A DNA stretch of 64,000 nucleotides, taken from assembly GCA_947373245.1 (NCBI GenBank), contig CANBWY010000001.1:43944-107943 (forward strand). The letters run 5' to 3'. Source of the DNA: Comamonadaceae bacterium. Lineage in GTDB: Bacteria; Pseudomonadota; Gammaproteobacteria; Burkholderiales; Burkholderiaceae_C. A model generated the notes under the pieces. It was not told where the DNA came from. It saw only the letters and a list, made by a program, of their open reading frames with translations, and did not search any database. The position numbers and the translations under genes were made by a program. Shown here one piece after another: positions 35,343 through 45,322 of the stretch (position 1 is its first letter; every line of letters starts with the position of its first letter).

Positions 35343-37487
35343 ATGGCGAAGCAACACACTTATCTCTACCCCTCCGTCTTGGCGCTTGCGCTGAGCTTGA
35401 GCATGGCCCCTGCGCTGCTGGGTGGGTCGCGCGCAGAGGCGGCACAACCTGCCAAAAAAACAGCGTCCACGCAGCCCATCACGCTCAACTTTGTGAACGC
35501 TGAAATCGAGTCGGTCGCCCGCACGCTGGCCACGCTGTCGAATCGCAATCTGGTGGTCGACCCACGCGTCAAAGGCACGATCAACCTCAGCACCGAGGTG
35601 CCCGTGTCGCCCAACGAAGCGTGGAGCCAGTTTTTGGCCGTGCTGCGCTTGCAAGGCTTTGCGATGGTCGATACCAAAGGCCTCTACAAAATCGTGCCCG
35701 AGGCCGATGCCAAGCTGCAAGGCGGCAATGTTCAAGAAATTGAAAAAACAGGCGGCGGCTCGGGCAACGGCCAAATCGTCACGCACATTTTCAAACTCAA
35801 CTTCGAACAAGCCAACAACTTGGTGCCCGTGTTGCGCCCGCTCATCAGCCCCAACAACACGCTCAACGTCAACCCCGGCAACAACTCGATCATCATCACC
35901 GACTACGCCGACAACTTGCAGCGCATGGCGCGCATCATTGCCGCGTTGGATGTGTCCAACGCCAGCGATGTGGAAGTGATTCAACTCAAACACGCCATCG
36001 CGGTTGATTTGGCTCCCTTGGTCTTGCGCTTGATTGAATCGGGCAGTGCCACCAATGCAGGGGCAGCAACGCCAGCCCCCGGCCAAACCGGCGCCGACTA
36101 CAAAACCACCTTGCTGCCCGAGCCACGCAGCAACGCGCTCATCTTGCGCGCGGCCAACCCCGCGCGCGTGGCGCTGGTGAAATCACTGGTGGCCAAACTG
36201 GATCAGCCCAGCGACACCAGCCCCAGCGGCAACATCCATGTGGTGTATCTGAAAAACGCAGACGCCACCAAATTGGCCACCACGTTGCGTGCCGCCGTCA
36301 GCGGCCAAGCCACGGGCATTGGCAGCAACATAGCAACAAGCAACTCGCCCCTCGCATCCACGCCCAACGCGATGGCGACCACCACCTCAGGCAGCACCTT
36401 GGGCGGCACCACGACATCGACAGGCGCGGCCACCGGTGGGCAAATTCAAGCCGACACGGCCACCAACTCGCTCATCATCACCGCGCCCGAGCCGCAATAC
36501 CGTCAACTGCGTGCGGTGATTGACATGCTTGACCAACGTCGCGCACAAGTGATGGTGGAAAGCTTGATCGCCGAGGTGAACGCCGACAAAGCCGCGCAGA
36601 TGGGCATTCAGTGGCAAACGGCTACTGGTCAAGCGGGTGGCACGGTGGGCATCATTGGCACCAACTTCAACAACACGATCAGCAACACCATTGGCCAAGG
36701 CAACATCATTGGTGCATCAGGTGGGGCAACAGCGCTTGGCGCACTCAGTGGCGGGCTCAACATTGGCACCGCCAAACAAATCAACGGCACCTATGTGCTG
36801 AGCAGCTTGGCCACGTTCTTGCAACAAAACGGCGATGGCAATGTGCTGTCCACGCCCACGCTGCTGACGCTGGACAATGAGGAAGCCAAAATCGTGGTGG
36901 GCCAAAACGTGCCCTTCGTTACCGGCCAATACACCAACAACAACACCACCAATGGCTCGGTCAACCCCTTCCAAACCATCGAGCGCAAAGACGTGGGTTT
37001 GACGCTCCGGGTGAAACCCCAAATTAGCGAAACGGGCACCGTCAAGTTGGCGATTTTTCAGGAAGTGTCCAGCGTCGTGGCCAACTCGGTGGGTTCAACC
37101 TCGGGCTTGATCACCAACAAGCGCAGCATCGAGTCCAACGTGTTGGTAGACGACGGCTCCATCATCGTGCTGGGCGGATTGCTGTCTGACGAATACGCCG
37201 GCGCCACCAGCCAAGTGCCGGGCTTTGGCGACATTCCCATTTTGGGCTGGCTGTTCAAGAGTGAAAGTCGCACGCGCAGCAAGAAAAACCTGATGGTGTT
37301 CTTGCGCCCCGTGGTCGTGCGTGACGCTGCGGCGTCTGACGCACTCAGCAACAACCGCTACCAACAAATGATGGGCTTGCAGCAAACGGCTCAGCCCGGC
37401 TTCAACCCCATCTTGGGCTCGGGCAACTCGCCCGTGTTGCCGCCCGCGCCAGTGCCGGCACCTAAGCCTGAACAACCCGCGCAATAA
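35343..37487 (+). CDS. gspD: Type II secretion secretin GspD
   Basis: 714 residues. Signal peptide to about residue 35, N0 domain (ITLNFVNAEIESVARTLATLSNRNLVVDPRVKG), N1-N3 repeats with a Ser/Thr/Gly-rich low-complexity insert around 330-365, and the secretin core from about 420 (MVESLIAEVNADKAAQMGIQW, LSTPTLLTLDNEEAKIVVGQNVPF, VGLTLRVKPQISETGTV, VLGGLLSDEYAGATSQVPGFGDIPILGWLF). The end is Pro-rich (PAPVPAPKPEQPAQ); a pilotin-binding S-domain is not obvious. Outer-membrane channel of the system. Confidence 0.97.
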   Translation: MAKQHTYLYPSVLALALSLSMAPALLGGSRAEAAQPAKKTASTQPITLNFVNAEIESVARTLATLSNRNLVVDPRVKGTINLSTEVPVSPNEAWSQFLAVLRLQGFAMVDTKGLYKIVPEADAKLQGGNVQEIEKTGGGSGNGQIVTHIFKLNFEQANNLVPVLRPLISPNNTLNVNPGNNSIIITDYADNLQRMARIIAALDVSNASDVEVIQLKHAIAVDLAPLVLRLIESGSATNAGAATPAPGQTGADYKTTLLPEPRSNALILRAANPARVALVKSLVAKLDQPSDTSPSGNIHVVYLKNADATKLATTLRAAVSGQATGIGSNIATSNSPLASTPNAMATTTSGSTLGGTTTSTGAATGGQIQADTATNSLIITAPEPQYRQLRAVIDMLDQRRAQVMVESLIAEVNADKAAQMGIQWQTATGQAGGTVGIIGTNFNNTISNTIGQGNIIGASGGATALGALSGGLNIGTAKQINGTYVLSSLATFLQQNGDGNVLSTPTLLTLDNEEAKIVVGQNVPFVTGQYTNNNTTNGSVNPFQTIERKDVGLTLRVKPQISETGTVKLAIFQEVSSVVANSVGSTSGLITNKRSIESNVLVDDGSIIVLGGLLSDEYAGATSQVPGFGDIPILGWLFKSESRTRSKKNLMVFLRPVVVRDAAASDALSNNRYQQMMGLQQTAQPGFNPILGSGNSPVLPPAPVPAPKPEQPAQ

Positions 37488-37490
37488 GCC

Positions 37491-38900
37491 ATGCGTCGCC
37501 CGCTGCCCTACGCCTTTGCCCGCACCCACCAGCTGTTGCTGGAGGACGATGGCCACACGCTCACGCTGTGGCACAGCGACGCGCCTGATCTGAGCGCATG
37601 GAGCGAAGTCACACGCCGCCACGCCGTGCAGTCGTTTGAGTACACCGACAAAGCCACGCTGGCCAAACGCATCAGCGAAGCCTATGCCCAAGCCGACAGC
37701 AATGCGGCGGCCGTGGTGAGCGAGGTTGAAAGCGATGCCGACCTGACACGCATGATGCAAGAGCTACCCGCCGTGGAAGACTTGCTGGAAGCCGCCGACG
37801 ACGCGCCCATCATCCGCATGCTCAACGCACTGCTCACGCAAGCCGCACGCGATGGCGCGAGTGACATTCACATCGAACCCTACGAGCGTCACTCCAGCGT
37901 GCGCTTTCGCGTCGACGGCACGCTGCGAGAAGTGGTGCAGCCCAACCGCGCCTTGCATGCCGCGCTGATTTCGCGCTTAAAAATCATGGCCGAGTTGGAC
38001 ATTGCCGAAAAGCGTTTGCCGCAAGATGGCCGCATTTCGCTGCGCCTCGGCCAACGTGCGATTGACGTGCGTGTGTCCACCTTGCCCAGCGCCCACGGCG
38101 AACGCGCCGTGCTGCGTTTGCTCGACAAGAGCGAGAGCAAAGTCACGCTGCAAGCCGTGGGCATGGAAGGCGACACGCTGCAACGCTTTGAAGCCTTGGT
38201 CAAACAACCCCACGGCATCATTTTGGTCACTGGCCCCACAGGCTCGGGCAAAACCACCACGCTGTACGCCGCGCTGCAAGGGCTGGACGCCACGCGCAAC
38301 AACATCATGACGGTGGAAGACCCGATTGAATACGAGTTGGCCGGTGTGGGCCAAACGCAGGTGAACCCAAAAATTGATTTGGACTTTGCCAAAGCCCTGC
38401 GCGCCATCCTGCGCCAAGACCCCGACATCATCATGATTGGCGAGATTCGCGATTACGAGACCGCACAAATCGCCATCCAAGCCTCGCTCACCGGCCACTT
38501 GGTGTTGGCCACGCTGCACACCAACGACGCGGCCAGTGCCATCACGCGTTTGACCGACATGGGCGTGGAGCCCTTCTTGCTCAGCTCATCTTTGCTGGGC
38601 GTGTTGGCCCAACGCCTGCTGCGCAAAACATGCACGCATTGCGCTGATCACCGTGGAGAAGCCTACGGCTTGGGTTGCGTCGAATGTGGTCATACCGGCT
38701 ACCAAGGCCGCACCGGCATTTTTGAATTGCTCACCACCAACGACGCCATCCGCGCCCTCATTCACAACCGCGCCAGCGAAGCGCAGTTGCGCGACGCTGC
38801 TTTGCGTCACGGCATGACCTTGATGCGCGATGATGGTGAGCGCTTAGTGCGCCTGGGGGTTTCCACCCGCGAAGAGCTAGTCCGGGTGACGCGCGACTAA
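37491..38900 (+). CDS. gspE: Type II secretion ATPase GspE
   Basis: 469 residues. N-terminal GspL-binding domain is short. The core has Walker A ILVTGPTGSGKTTTLYAAL near residue 250, Asp box and Walker B ILRQDPDIIMIGEIRD, His box HLVLATLHTNDAASAITRL and a C-terminal zinc motif CTHC ... CVECGHTGYQGRTGIFELL (C-x2-C and C-x2-C). It powers pseudopilus assembly at the inner membrane. Start codon 3 bases after gspD. Confidence 0.97.
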   Translation: MRRPLPYAFARTHQLLLEDDGHTLTLWHSDAPDLSAWSEVTRRHAVQSFEYTDKATLAKRISEAYAQADSNAAAVVSEVESDADLTRMMQELPAVEDLLEAADDAPIIRMLNALLTQAARDGASDIHIEPYERHSSVRFRVDGTLREVVQPNRALHAALISRLKIMAELDIAEKRLPQDGRISLRLGQRAIDVRVSTLPSAHGERAVLRLLDKSESKVTLQAVGMEGDTLQRFEALVKQPHGIILVTGPTGSGKTTTLYAALQGLDATRNNIMTVEDPIEYELAGVGQTQVNPKIDLDFAKALRAILRQDPDIIMIGEIRDYETAQIAIQASLTGHLVLATLHTNDAASAITRLTDMGVEPFLLSSSLLGVLAQRLLRKTCTHCADHRGEAYGLGCVECGHTGYQGRTGIFELLTTNDAIRALIHNRASEAQLRDAALRHGMTLMRDDGERLVRLGVSTREELVRVTRD

Positions 38901-38919
38901 GCGCTGAAGCAAACAAACC

Positions 38920-40134
38920 ATGCCCGCCTATTCCTTCGAAGCCCTAGACCCCCAAGGCCAAACACGCCGTGGCGTGTTGGAGGCAGACACGGCACGCACC
39001 GCACGCAGCCAGTTGCGTGCGCAAGATTGGGTGCCGCTCAAGGTCGAGCCCGTGCAACGCACCAGCCAAGGCTTTGACACGGTCATTTGGGAAAGCAAGG
39101 TGTTCAGTCGCACCGCACTTGCCGTGTGGACGCGCCAGTTGTCGGGGTTGGTCAGCGCGGGCTTGCCGCTGGAACGCGCCTTGAGTGCCTTGGCCGACGA
39201 AGCTGAAACGCCGCGCCAGCGCGATGTGGTGTCGGCCCTGCGCACCGAAGTGAATGCAGGCGCTCCGTTTGCCAAAGCGTTGAGCCAGCACCCGCGTGAG
39301 TTCAGTGCCATCTTTACCGCCGTGATTGGCGCGGGCGAGCAAAGCGGCCACTTAGGCTTGGTGCTAGAACGCTTGGCCGACGATTTGCAAGAACAGCAAA
39401 ACCTGCGCGGCAAGTTATTGGCCGCTGGCCTGTACCCCGCCATCGTGAGTGTGGTGGCTTTGGTTATCGTGTTGTTTTTGCTGGCCTATGTGGTGCCGCA
39501 AGTGGCCCAGGTATTTGGCAGCAACCAGCAAAAGCTGCCTGCGCTCACCAGCGTCATGTTGGCCTTGAGTGCCTTCGTTCAAGACTTTTGGCTATGGGGC
39601 GTGCTGCTGTTGATCACCCTCAGCATGGCAGGACACATGGCCCTCAAGCAAGCCGCCACACGCGAGCGCTTTGATGCGGCTTGGTTGCAGCTACCCCTCG
39701 TTGGCCGCTTGGCCCGTGGCTACAACGCCGCGCGTTTTGCCAGCACGCTGGCCATGCTGGCCACCGCGGGCGTGCCCATTTTGAAAGCCCTGCAAGCCGC
39801 CGCCGACACGCTGCACAACACCGCGCTCAAACGTGACGCCCAAGAAGCCTTGGTGCTGGTGCGCGAGGGTGCGCCGCTGGCGTCGGCCTTGGCGCAGCAC
39901 CCACGCTTTCCACGTTTGCTGGTGATGTTTTCGCGCTTGGGCGAACAAACCGGCACGCTGCCCACCATGCTGCAACGTGCCGCGAGTCAGCTGAGCGAAG
40001 AAGTGCAACGCCGGGCTTTACAACTGGCGACTATCCTTGAGCCGCTGCTCATCGTGGTGATGGGCGCGATGGTGATGCTCATCGTGCTGGCGGTCATGCT
40101 GCCCATCATTCAACTCAATCAATGGGTGAGGTAA
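38920..40134 (+). CDS. gspF: Type II secretion platform protein GspF
   Basis: 404 residues. MPAYSFEALDPQGQTRRGVLEADTA is the standard GspF start. Two repeated cytoplasmic domains (LSGLVSAGLPLERALSAL; LAMLATAGVPILKALQAA) and three membrane segments (LYPAIVSVVALVIVLFLLAYVVP, the one after DFWLWGVLLLITL, and LLIVVMGAMVMLIVLAVMLPI). Last gsp gene; no gspO or gspAB is present here. The next gene starts 3 bp after its stop codon, so the transcript may continue. Confidence 0.96.
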   Translation: MPAYSFEALDPQGQTRRGVLEADTARTARSQLRAQDWVPLKVEPVQRTSQGFDTVIWESKVFSRTALAVWTRQLSGLVSAGLPLERALSALADEAETPRQRDVVSALRTEVNAGAPFAKALSQHPREFSAIFTAVIGAGEQSGHLGLVLERLADDLQEQQNLRGKLLAAGLYPAIVSVVALVIVLFLLAYVVPQVAQVFGSNQQKLPALTSVMLALSAFVQDFWLWGVLLLITLSMAGHMALKQAATRERFDAAWLQLPLVGRLARGYNAARFASTLAMLATAGVPILKALQAAADTLHNTALKRDAQEALVLVREGAPLASALAQHPRFPRLLVMFSRLGEQTGTLPTMLQRAASQLSEEVQRRALQLATILEPLLIVVMGAMVMLIVLAVMLPIIQLNQWVR

Positions 40135-40137
40135 TCC

Positions 40138-41046
40138 ATGGGTGTTTCTCTGGACGGTAAATTGGTGGTGGCAATTTCGTCACGCGCCCTCTTCGACTTT
40201 GAAGAAGAAAACCAAGTCTTCGAGCAAGGCGACGACCGCGCCTACATGAACTTGCAACTCGACCGCCTCGAAACCCCCGCCAAACCCGGCGTGGCGTTTT
40301 CGTTGGTGCAAAAGCTGCTGGCCTTCAACACGCCTGAAGCGCAACGCGTAGAGGTGGTCATCCTCTCGCGCAACGACCCGGTCAGTGGCATGCGCGTGTT
40401 CCGCTCCGCCCAGCACTACGGCCTGCCCATTCAGCGCGGCAGCTTCACGCGCGGGCAATCGCCTTGGCGCTATTTGCGGCCACTCAACGCCAACTTGTTT
40501 TTGTCCACACATTTGTCAGATGTGCGCTCGGCGCTGGACGCGGGTGTGCCCGCCGCGCAGGTGTACCCGCACTCGGCCCATGCATCAGAAGCCAACCCAC
40601 ACGAAGTGCGCATTGCCTTTGACGGCGATGCGGTGTTGTTCAGCGACGAGGCCGAGCGCGTGTACCAAGCCCAAGGCTTGGACGCGTTTCAACAGCACGA
40701 AAAAACAAAAGCTGCACAGCCTTTGTTAGCGGGCCCGTTCAAGCCCTTGCTCGCGGCACTGCAAGTGCTGCAACAAGCGGGCACGCCGCACATGCGCATT
40801 CGCACCGCGCTGGTCACGGCCCGCAGCGCACCTGCGCATGAGCGCGCCATTCGCACCCTGATGAACTGGAACATTGAGGTGGACGAAGCCATGTTCTTAG
40901 GCGGCCTTGAGAAAGGCGAGTTCTTGCGCGAGTTTGAACCCGACTTTTTCTTTGACGACCAAACCGGCCACATCGAATCCGCAGCCCGCCACGTCCCCTC
41001 CGGCCATGTGGCCAGTGGCGTGCGCAACAGCAACACCGAAGTTTAA
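40138..41046 (+). CDS. Cytosolic 5'-nucleotidase family protein
   Basis: 302 residues. The pattern VVAISSRALFDFEEENQVFEQGD, VEVVILSRNDPVSGMRVFRSAQHYGLPI, FTRGQSPWRYLRPLNANLFLSTHLSDVRSAL and RIAFDGDAVLFSDEAERVYQAQGL matches the bacterial 5'-nucleotidase family related to NT5C1. HAD-like aspartates are in FDGD and DFFFDDQTGHIESAA. It would dephosphorylate nucleoside monophosphates in the cytoplasm. Its tight fit behind gspF (3 bp) is probably read-through rather than a functional link. Confidence 0.87.
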   Translation: MGVSLDGKLVVAISSRALFDFEEENQVFEQGDDRAYMNLQLDRLETPAKPGVAFSLVQKLLAFNTPEAQRVEVVILSRNDPVSGMRVFRSAQHYGLPIQRGSFTRGQSPWRYLRPLNANLFLSTHLSDVRSALDAGVPAAQVYPHSAHASEANPHEVRIAFDGDAVLFSDEAERVYQAQGLDAFQQHEKTKAAQPLLAGPFKPLLAALQVLQQAGTPHMRIRTALVTARSAPAHERAIRTLMNWNIEVDEAMFLGGLEKGEFLREFEPDFFFDDQTGHIESAARHVPSGHVASGVRNSNTEV

Positions 41047-41052
41047 AAACAC

Positions 41053-42888
41053 ATGAACGCATTTAGAAGCGTCGCCAACAACGTGGCGACGAATTGGCAA
41101 AAAAGCCGCCTGCAACTCAGCCGCGTCTGGGCTTTGTCGCTGCCTTATTTCCAGTCCGAAGAAAAGTGGCGCGCCCGTTTGTTACTCGGCGCCTGTGTGG
41201 GCCTGAACCTCGGCATGGTTTACATGATGGTCTTGCTCAACGACTGGAACCGTGTGTTCTACGACGCGCTGCAAAACCGCAACGCCGAGGTGTTTTGGCA
41301 CCAGCTCGGTGTGTTCGCCATGCTGGCGACCTGCTTCATCATCGTGGCGGTGTACCGCTTCTACCTCACGCAACTGTTAGAGCTGCGTTGGCGCGCCTGG
41401 ATGACGCGCGACTACTTACAACGCTGGCTCAAGGGCCATGTGTTCTACCAACTTGAACTGCAAAGTAAAAACGGCACAGACAACCCCGACCAACGGATTC
41501 AAGAAGATGTGCAGCAATTCACGTCTGACACGGTGGGCTTGGCCTTGGGGCTGCTGGACGCCACCGTCACGCTGCTGAGCTTCATCGGCATTTTGTGGAA
41601 GCTCTCGGGCGGCTTTAGCTTTGAGGTGGCAGGCAGTCCCTACAACATCCCCGGCTTCATGGTGTGGATGGCGCTGAGTTACGCGCTGGCGGGCAGCTTG
41701 ATCGGTCACCTGATTGGCCGCTCCATGGCCTCGCTCAACTTTGCGCAGCAGCGCCTCGAAGCGGATTTTCGTCATCACCTGATGCGCGTGCGCGAGTACA
41801 GCGAAGCGATTGCGCTCGACCGCGGTGGCAAGGTGGAACGCCTGTCGCTGCAAGAACGCTTCGCCCAAGTGCTGGACAACTTCATGCGCTTGCTGCGTGT
41901 GCAAAAGCGCTACACCTGGTTCAACTCCGGCTACGGCCAAGCGGCCGTGGTGTTCCCCATGCTGGTGGCGTCGCCGCGCTATTTCAGTGGCGCGATTCAA
42001 CTGGGTGAGTTGATGCAAATCTCATCGGCGTTTGGCCAAGTGCAAGAGTCGCTCAGCTGGTTCATCAGCAACTACAGCCGCTTGGCATCGTGGCAAGCCA
42101 CCACGCTGCGTTTGACGAGTTTCCAAGACCAAATGCTGGCGGTCACAACGCCCGATGCGCCAGAGCCTGTGGCGCCGCCTTTGTCGTTCACAGGGGCCAC
42201 AGCAGGCATCAACGCCTTGCACACGAGCCCCTTGACAGTGTCGCTGCCCAACGGCGACGTGTTACTGGCCGATACCTCACTCAACGCCGCCGCAGGCGAC
42301 ACCGTGCTGATTCGTGGGCCATCGGGCTGCGGCAAGTCAACCTTGCTGCGCGTGCTGGCCGGCATTTGGCCGCATGTCACCTCGCCCACCCATGACCGCC
42401 ATGGCGACCCCATCACCGACGGTCCCGTGGTGTTGCCCGAGCGGTGTGTGTTCATGCCGCAGCGCCCGTACTTCCCCGAAGGCAGCTTGCGCCAAGCACT
42501 GGCCTACCCAGAGAGCACCGAGCACTACACCGACGAGGCCTTGAAGAACGCGCTGCACGATGCGCTGTTGCCGCATTTAGCCAGCGAACTCGACATGACA
42601 GGCCAGTGGACGCAACAACTCTCAGGCGGCGAACAACAACGCTTGGCTTTGGCGCGTGTGCTGCTCAAACGCCCACGCTGGGTGTTTGCCGACGAAGCCA
42701 CCAGTGCGTTGGATGAGGCCGCTGAGAAAGTGCTGTACGGCAAGCTGCTGACCCTTGTGCGTGAAGAAGGGGGGGGCTTGGTGTCCGTCGCCCATCGTCC
42801 TAGCGTGGCCAGCTATCACGAAACGCAATGGCAGTTTGTGCCCGCGCCCGAGGGCAGCGTGGCGAAGTTTGTTTTAGAGATGAACTAA
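41053..42888 (+). CDS. ABC transporter, fused permease-ATPase (YddA/SbmA_BacA-like)
   Basis: 611 residues. The membrane half (1-330) has the ABC_membrane_2 pattern: [83 protein letters not shown], as in YddA and the SbmA/BacA peptide transporters. The ATPase half has Walker [19 protein letters not shown], signature [17 protein letters not shown], Walker [13 protein letters not shown] and [14 protein letters not shown] homodimeric transporter whose substrate is unknown. Its last codon overlaps queC on the opposite strand by 4 bp. Confidence 0.9.
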   Translation: MNAFRSVANNVATNWQKSRLQLSRVWALSLPYFQSEEKWRARLLLGACVGLNLGMVYMMVLLNDWNRVFYDALQNRNAEVFWHQLGVFAMLATCFIIVAVYRFYLTQLLELRWRAWMTRDYLQRWLKGHVFYQLELQSKNGTDNPDQRIQEDVQQFTSDTVGLALGLLDATVTLLSFIGILWKLSGGFSFEVAGSPYNIPGFMVWMALSYALAGSLIGHLIGRSMASLNFAQQRLEADFRHHLMRVREYSEAIALDRGGKVERLSLQERFAQVLDNFMRLLRVQKRYTWFNSGYGQAAVVFPMLVASPRYFSGAIQLGELMQISSAFGQVQESLSWFISNYSRLASWQATTLRLTSFQDQMLAVTTPDAPEPVAPPLSFTGATAGINALHTSPLTVSLPNGDVLLADTSLNAAAGDTVLIRGPSGCGKSTLLRVLAGIWPHVTSPTHDRHGDPITDGPVVLPERCVFMPQRPYFPEGSLRQALAYPESTEHYTDEALKNALHDALLPHLASELDMTGQWTQQLSGGEQQRLALARVLLKRPRWVFADEATSALDEAAEKVLYGKLLTLVREEGGGLVSVAHRPSVASYHETQWQFVPAPEGSVAKFVLEMN

Positions 42889-43598
42889 GCCCTCCAGCGC
42901 AGCCAACCCTTGGCGCGCAAATCACACGCGGGGCAGGTGCCGCAGCCATAGCCCCAATCGTGGCGATGCGTGCGGTCGCCCATGTAGCAGGTGTGGGTGT
43001 GCTCCACGATGAGGTCTACCAACTGGTCGCCGCCGTTGGGCTGTGCTTTTTGGCCAAGGTCGTAGGCCAGCTGCCAGGTTTGCGCTTTGTCGATCCACAT
43101 CAACGGGGTCTCGATCAACAAACGGCGGTCTAGCCCCAACGACAGCGCAATTTGCATGGCTTTCATGGTGTCGTCGCGGCAGTCGGGGTAGCCCGAGAAA
43201 TCGGTTTCACATACGCCGGTGACGATGACATCTAAATCGCGGCGATAGGCCAGCGCAGCAGCCAGCGTGAGGAACAACAAGTTGCGCCCCGGCACAAAGG
43301 TGTTGGGCAAGCCCGAAGCTTCCATCTTGAACGCCATGTCGCGCGTGAGCGAGGTCTCGCTCACCTGCCCCAGCACGCCGAGGTCAAGCAAATGGTCCTC
43401 GTCCAGCTTGTGCGCCCACTGTGGGAATTGCGCGCGCACTTGCGCCAGCACTTGCAGGCGCGCCTCCAGCTCCACCGCATGGCGTTGGCGGTAATCGAAC
43501 GCCAAAGTCTCCACCCGCTCGTAGCGTGAGAGGGCGTGCGCCAAACAGGTGGTGGAATCTTGCCCACCCGAAAACAATACCAGTGCGTTGCGATGCAT
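42885..43598 (-). CDS. queC: 7-cyano-7-deazaguanine synthase QueC
   Basis: 237 residues. The PP-loop [18 protein letters not shown] near residue 10 binds [42 protein letters not shown] and the zinc site [29 protein letters not shown] complete QueC. It makes preQ0 in queuosine synthesis in the cytoplasm. Other que genes are not in the window. No preQ1 riboswitch was seen in the 26 bp between its start and the divergent yggT gene. Confidence 0.96.
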   Translation of the reverse strand: MHRNALVLFSGGQDSTTCLAHALSRYERVETLAFDYRQRHAVELEARLQVLAQVRAQFPQWAHKLDEDHLLDLGVLGQVSETSLTRDMAFKMEASGLPNTFVPGRNLLFLTLAAALAYRRDLDVIVTGVCETDFSGYPDCRDDTMKAMQIALSLGLDRRLLIETPLMWIDKAQTWQLAYDLGQKAQPNGGDQLVDLIVEHTHTCYMGDRTHRHDWGYGCGTCPACDLRAKGWLRWRA

Positions 43599-43624
43599 AA
43601 CTTAGAGACACTAAACTCAGCGAC

Positions 43625-44185
43625 ATGCTGTACCAAATATTTTCCCTTATCTTGCAGCTCGCCACCGGCTTGGTGGCTGGTACCTGTTTGCTACGCATGT
43701 ATATGCACTTGCAGCGCATCGACCTGTCCATCCGCGGGGGCAACCCGTTGGCGCCATTTGTGTTTGCCGTGAGCAACTGGATTGTGTTGCCCGTGCGGCG
43801 CTACGTGCCCAGCCTGGGTCGCCTAGACCTTGGCAGCTTGGTGGCGGCCTATGCCGTGTTGCTGGCCAAGTACGCGCTGCTGTGGCTGCTGGCGGGGGCC
43901 ACCGCCCATTGGTTGAGCTTGGTCACACAAGCGGGTTTCGATTTGGTACACGTGGTGCTTTCTAGCCTCATGTGGTTGGTGATTGCGTATGCGGTGGCGT
44001 CGTGGTTCAACATCGGCTCAGGGGCGCGTTATTTCTTGGCGCAATTGGTGGAGCCGCTGCTGCGCCCCCTACGTCGCGTGCTGCCGCACATGGGCGGGGT
44101 GGACCTGTCGCCGATTGCCGTGATGCTGTTGCTGCAAATTGCCGAAATCGTGCTGCAAAGCCTGCAAGCCCAAGTTGTTTTTTAA
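43625..44185 (+). CDS. YggT family membrane protein
   Basis: 186 residues with two YGGT repeats, each a pair of membrane helices: LLRMYMHLQRIDLSIRGGNPLAPFVFAVSNWIVLPVRRYVPSLGRLDLGSL and VIAYAVASWFNIGSGARYFLAQLVEPLLRPLRRVLPHMGGVDLSPI. The P-x-R-R motif occurs in both halves. Inner-membrane family of unclear role, linked to osmotic tolerance and to cell-division gene clusters. The usual DUF167 neighbour is absent; a different small ORF follows. Confidence 0.92.
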   Translation: MLYQIFSLILQLATGLVAGTCLLRMYMHLQRIDLSIRGGNPLAPFVFAVSNWIVLPVRRYVPSLGRLDLGSLVAAYAVLLAKYALLWLLAGATAHWLSLVTQAGFDLVHVVLSSLMWLVIAYAVASWFNIGSGARYFLAQLVEPLLRPLRRVLPHMGGVDLSPIAVMLLLQIAEIVLQSLQAQVVF

Positions 44186-44195
44186 AGGAAGCGCC

Positions 44196-44405
44196 GTGAA
44201 AGTCAAACAAATTCTCACCGACGTGCAGCTGGTCATTGCCGACCTCGAAGTCCCTTTGAATGGCGCGTTACGCAGCAGTCCCACGCTGTGCGCCTTGATT
44301 CCCGCGGCGAATGGCCATGCAGAAAAGATCGTGCCGCTCAACACGCCCGATGGACGGCCTATTTTCATGAACCTTGAAAACGCCATCACGCCGCAAGCCG
44401 ACTGA
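44196..44405 (+). CDS. Hypothetical 69-residue protein downstream of yggT
   Basis: Starts at a GTG at 44196 with AAGGA 7 bases before it; the ORF-track start at 44139 lies inside yggT. Sequence VKVKQILTDVQLVIADLEVP ... PIFMNLENAITPQAD has no motif I recognise and is not a DUF167 protein. The strong ribosome-binding site and 10-bp spacing make it a likely second gene of the yggT transcript. Confidence 0.6.
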   Translation: MKVKQILTDVQLVIADLEVPLNGALRSSPTLCALIPAANGHAEKIVPLNTPDGRPIFMNLENAITPQAD

Positions 44406-44431
44406 GCCTCAAGCTGAACCCCAAGCTCGGG

Positions 44432-45322
44432 TCAGGTTTGTGTTTTTTGGCGCAGCTCATACACCGTGAGCAAGCCGCCAGCGGTGCCACAGAGGGCAAT
44501 CAGACCAATGCCCATCATGGACCAGTGATCGGGCACATGGTCAAACACCCACCAGCCCCCTATCATGGCAAAGCCGATTTGGGCGTACATGTAAGGCATC
44601 AATGTGCCAGCCGGTGAGCGCTCAAAGGCCATGATCAACATGAAGTGGCCCACACAACCCGCCACGCCCATGAGCACCAACTCCACCAGCACCCGTGTGT
44701 CGGTGACGGGCACCCAAAACCAGTACAGCGGAACAGAAGCCAACGCCGTGCCCACCCAAGTGGTGTAGAACTGCGTGGTCATGACGTCTTCGGTGCGCGT
44801 CATCTTGCTGGTCAGCAGCTGGAACGCGGCGTTCAAGATGACCAGCGCCAAGGGAATGAGCAAGGGCCACCCAAACACCGCCGTGCCCGGACGCACGATG
44901 ATGAGCGTGCCCACAAACCCACCACACACCAGCCACAGGCGCTGCGTGGACACATGCTCGCCCAACATACGTGCCGCCAACAAGGTGACCAGCAAAGGCA
45001 CGACCATCACGATGGCGGTGAATTCCCCGACAGGTAAGAACGTCAAACTGGAAAATGCCAGTCCCGTGACCAAGGTCAACAACAGACCGCGGGTGATTTG
45101 CATGCGCGGATTTTTAGTTTTGAAAACATCCAAACCTTTGATGGGCAACACCACGGCGGTGGTGAGCAAGGCTTGAAAAAAGTAACGCGCCCAAATGGCC
45201 ATCAACACCGGCACCACCGTGGTCACGCGCTTGGTGGTGGTGTCCAAAATGGCGAAGCACGCCATGGCGACCAGCAACAAACTGATGCCCAGCAAAGCCG
45301 ATTGTGGTTTTTTATGCGCCAT
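44432..45322 (-). CDS. EamA/DMT superfamily permease
   Basis: 296 residues from the ATG at 45322 (MAHKKPQSALLG); the longer ORF-track start would overlap the HNH gene. Ten hydrophobic helices in two EamA repeats: LLLVAMACFAILDTTTKRVT, WARYFFQALLTTAVVLPI, FLPVGEFTAIVMVVPLLVTLLAARMLGEHVS and in the second half VLVELVLMGVAGCVGHFMLIMAF with YAQIGFAMIGGWWVFD. Probable metabolite exporter, substrate unknown. The ATG overlaps the HNH stop by 11 bp. Confidence 0.9.
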   Translation of the reverse strand: MAHKKPQSALLGISLLLVAMACFAILDTTTKRVTTVVPVLMAIWARYFFQALLTTAVVLPIKGLDVFKTKNPRMQITRGLLLTLVTGLAFSSLTFLPVGEFTAIVMVVPLLVTLLAARMLGEHVSTQRLWLVCGGFVGTLIIVRPGTAVFGWPLLIPLALVILNAAFQLLTSKMTRTEDVMTTQFYTTWVGTALASVPLYWFWVPVTDTRVLVELVLMGVAGCVGHFMLIMAFERSPAGTLMPYMYAQIGFAMIGGWWVFDHVPDHWSMMGIGLIALCGTAGGLLTVYELRQKTQT

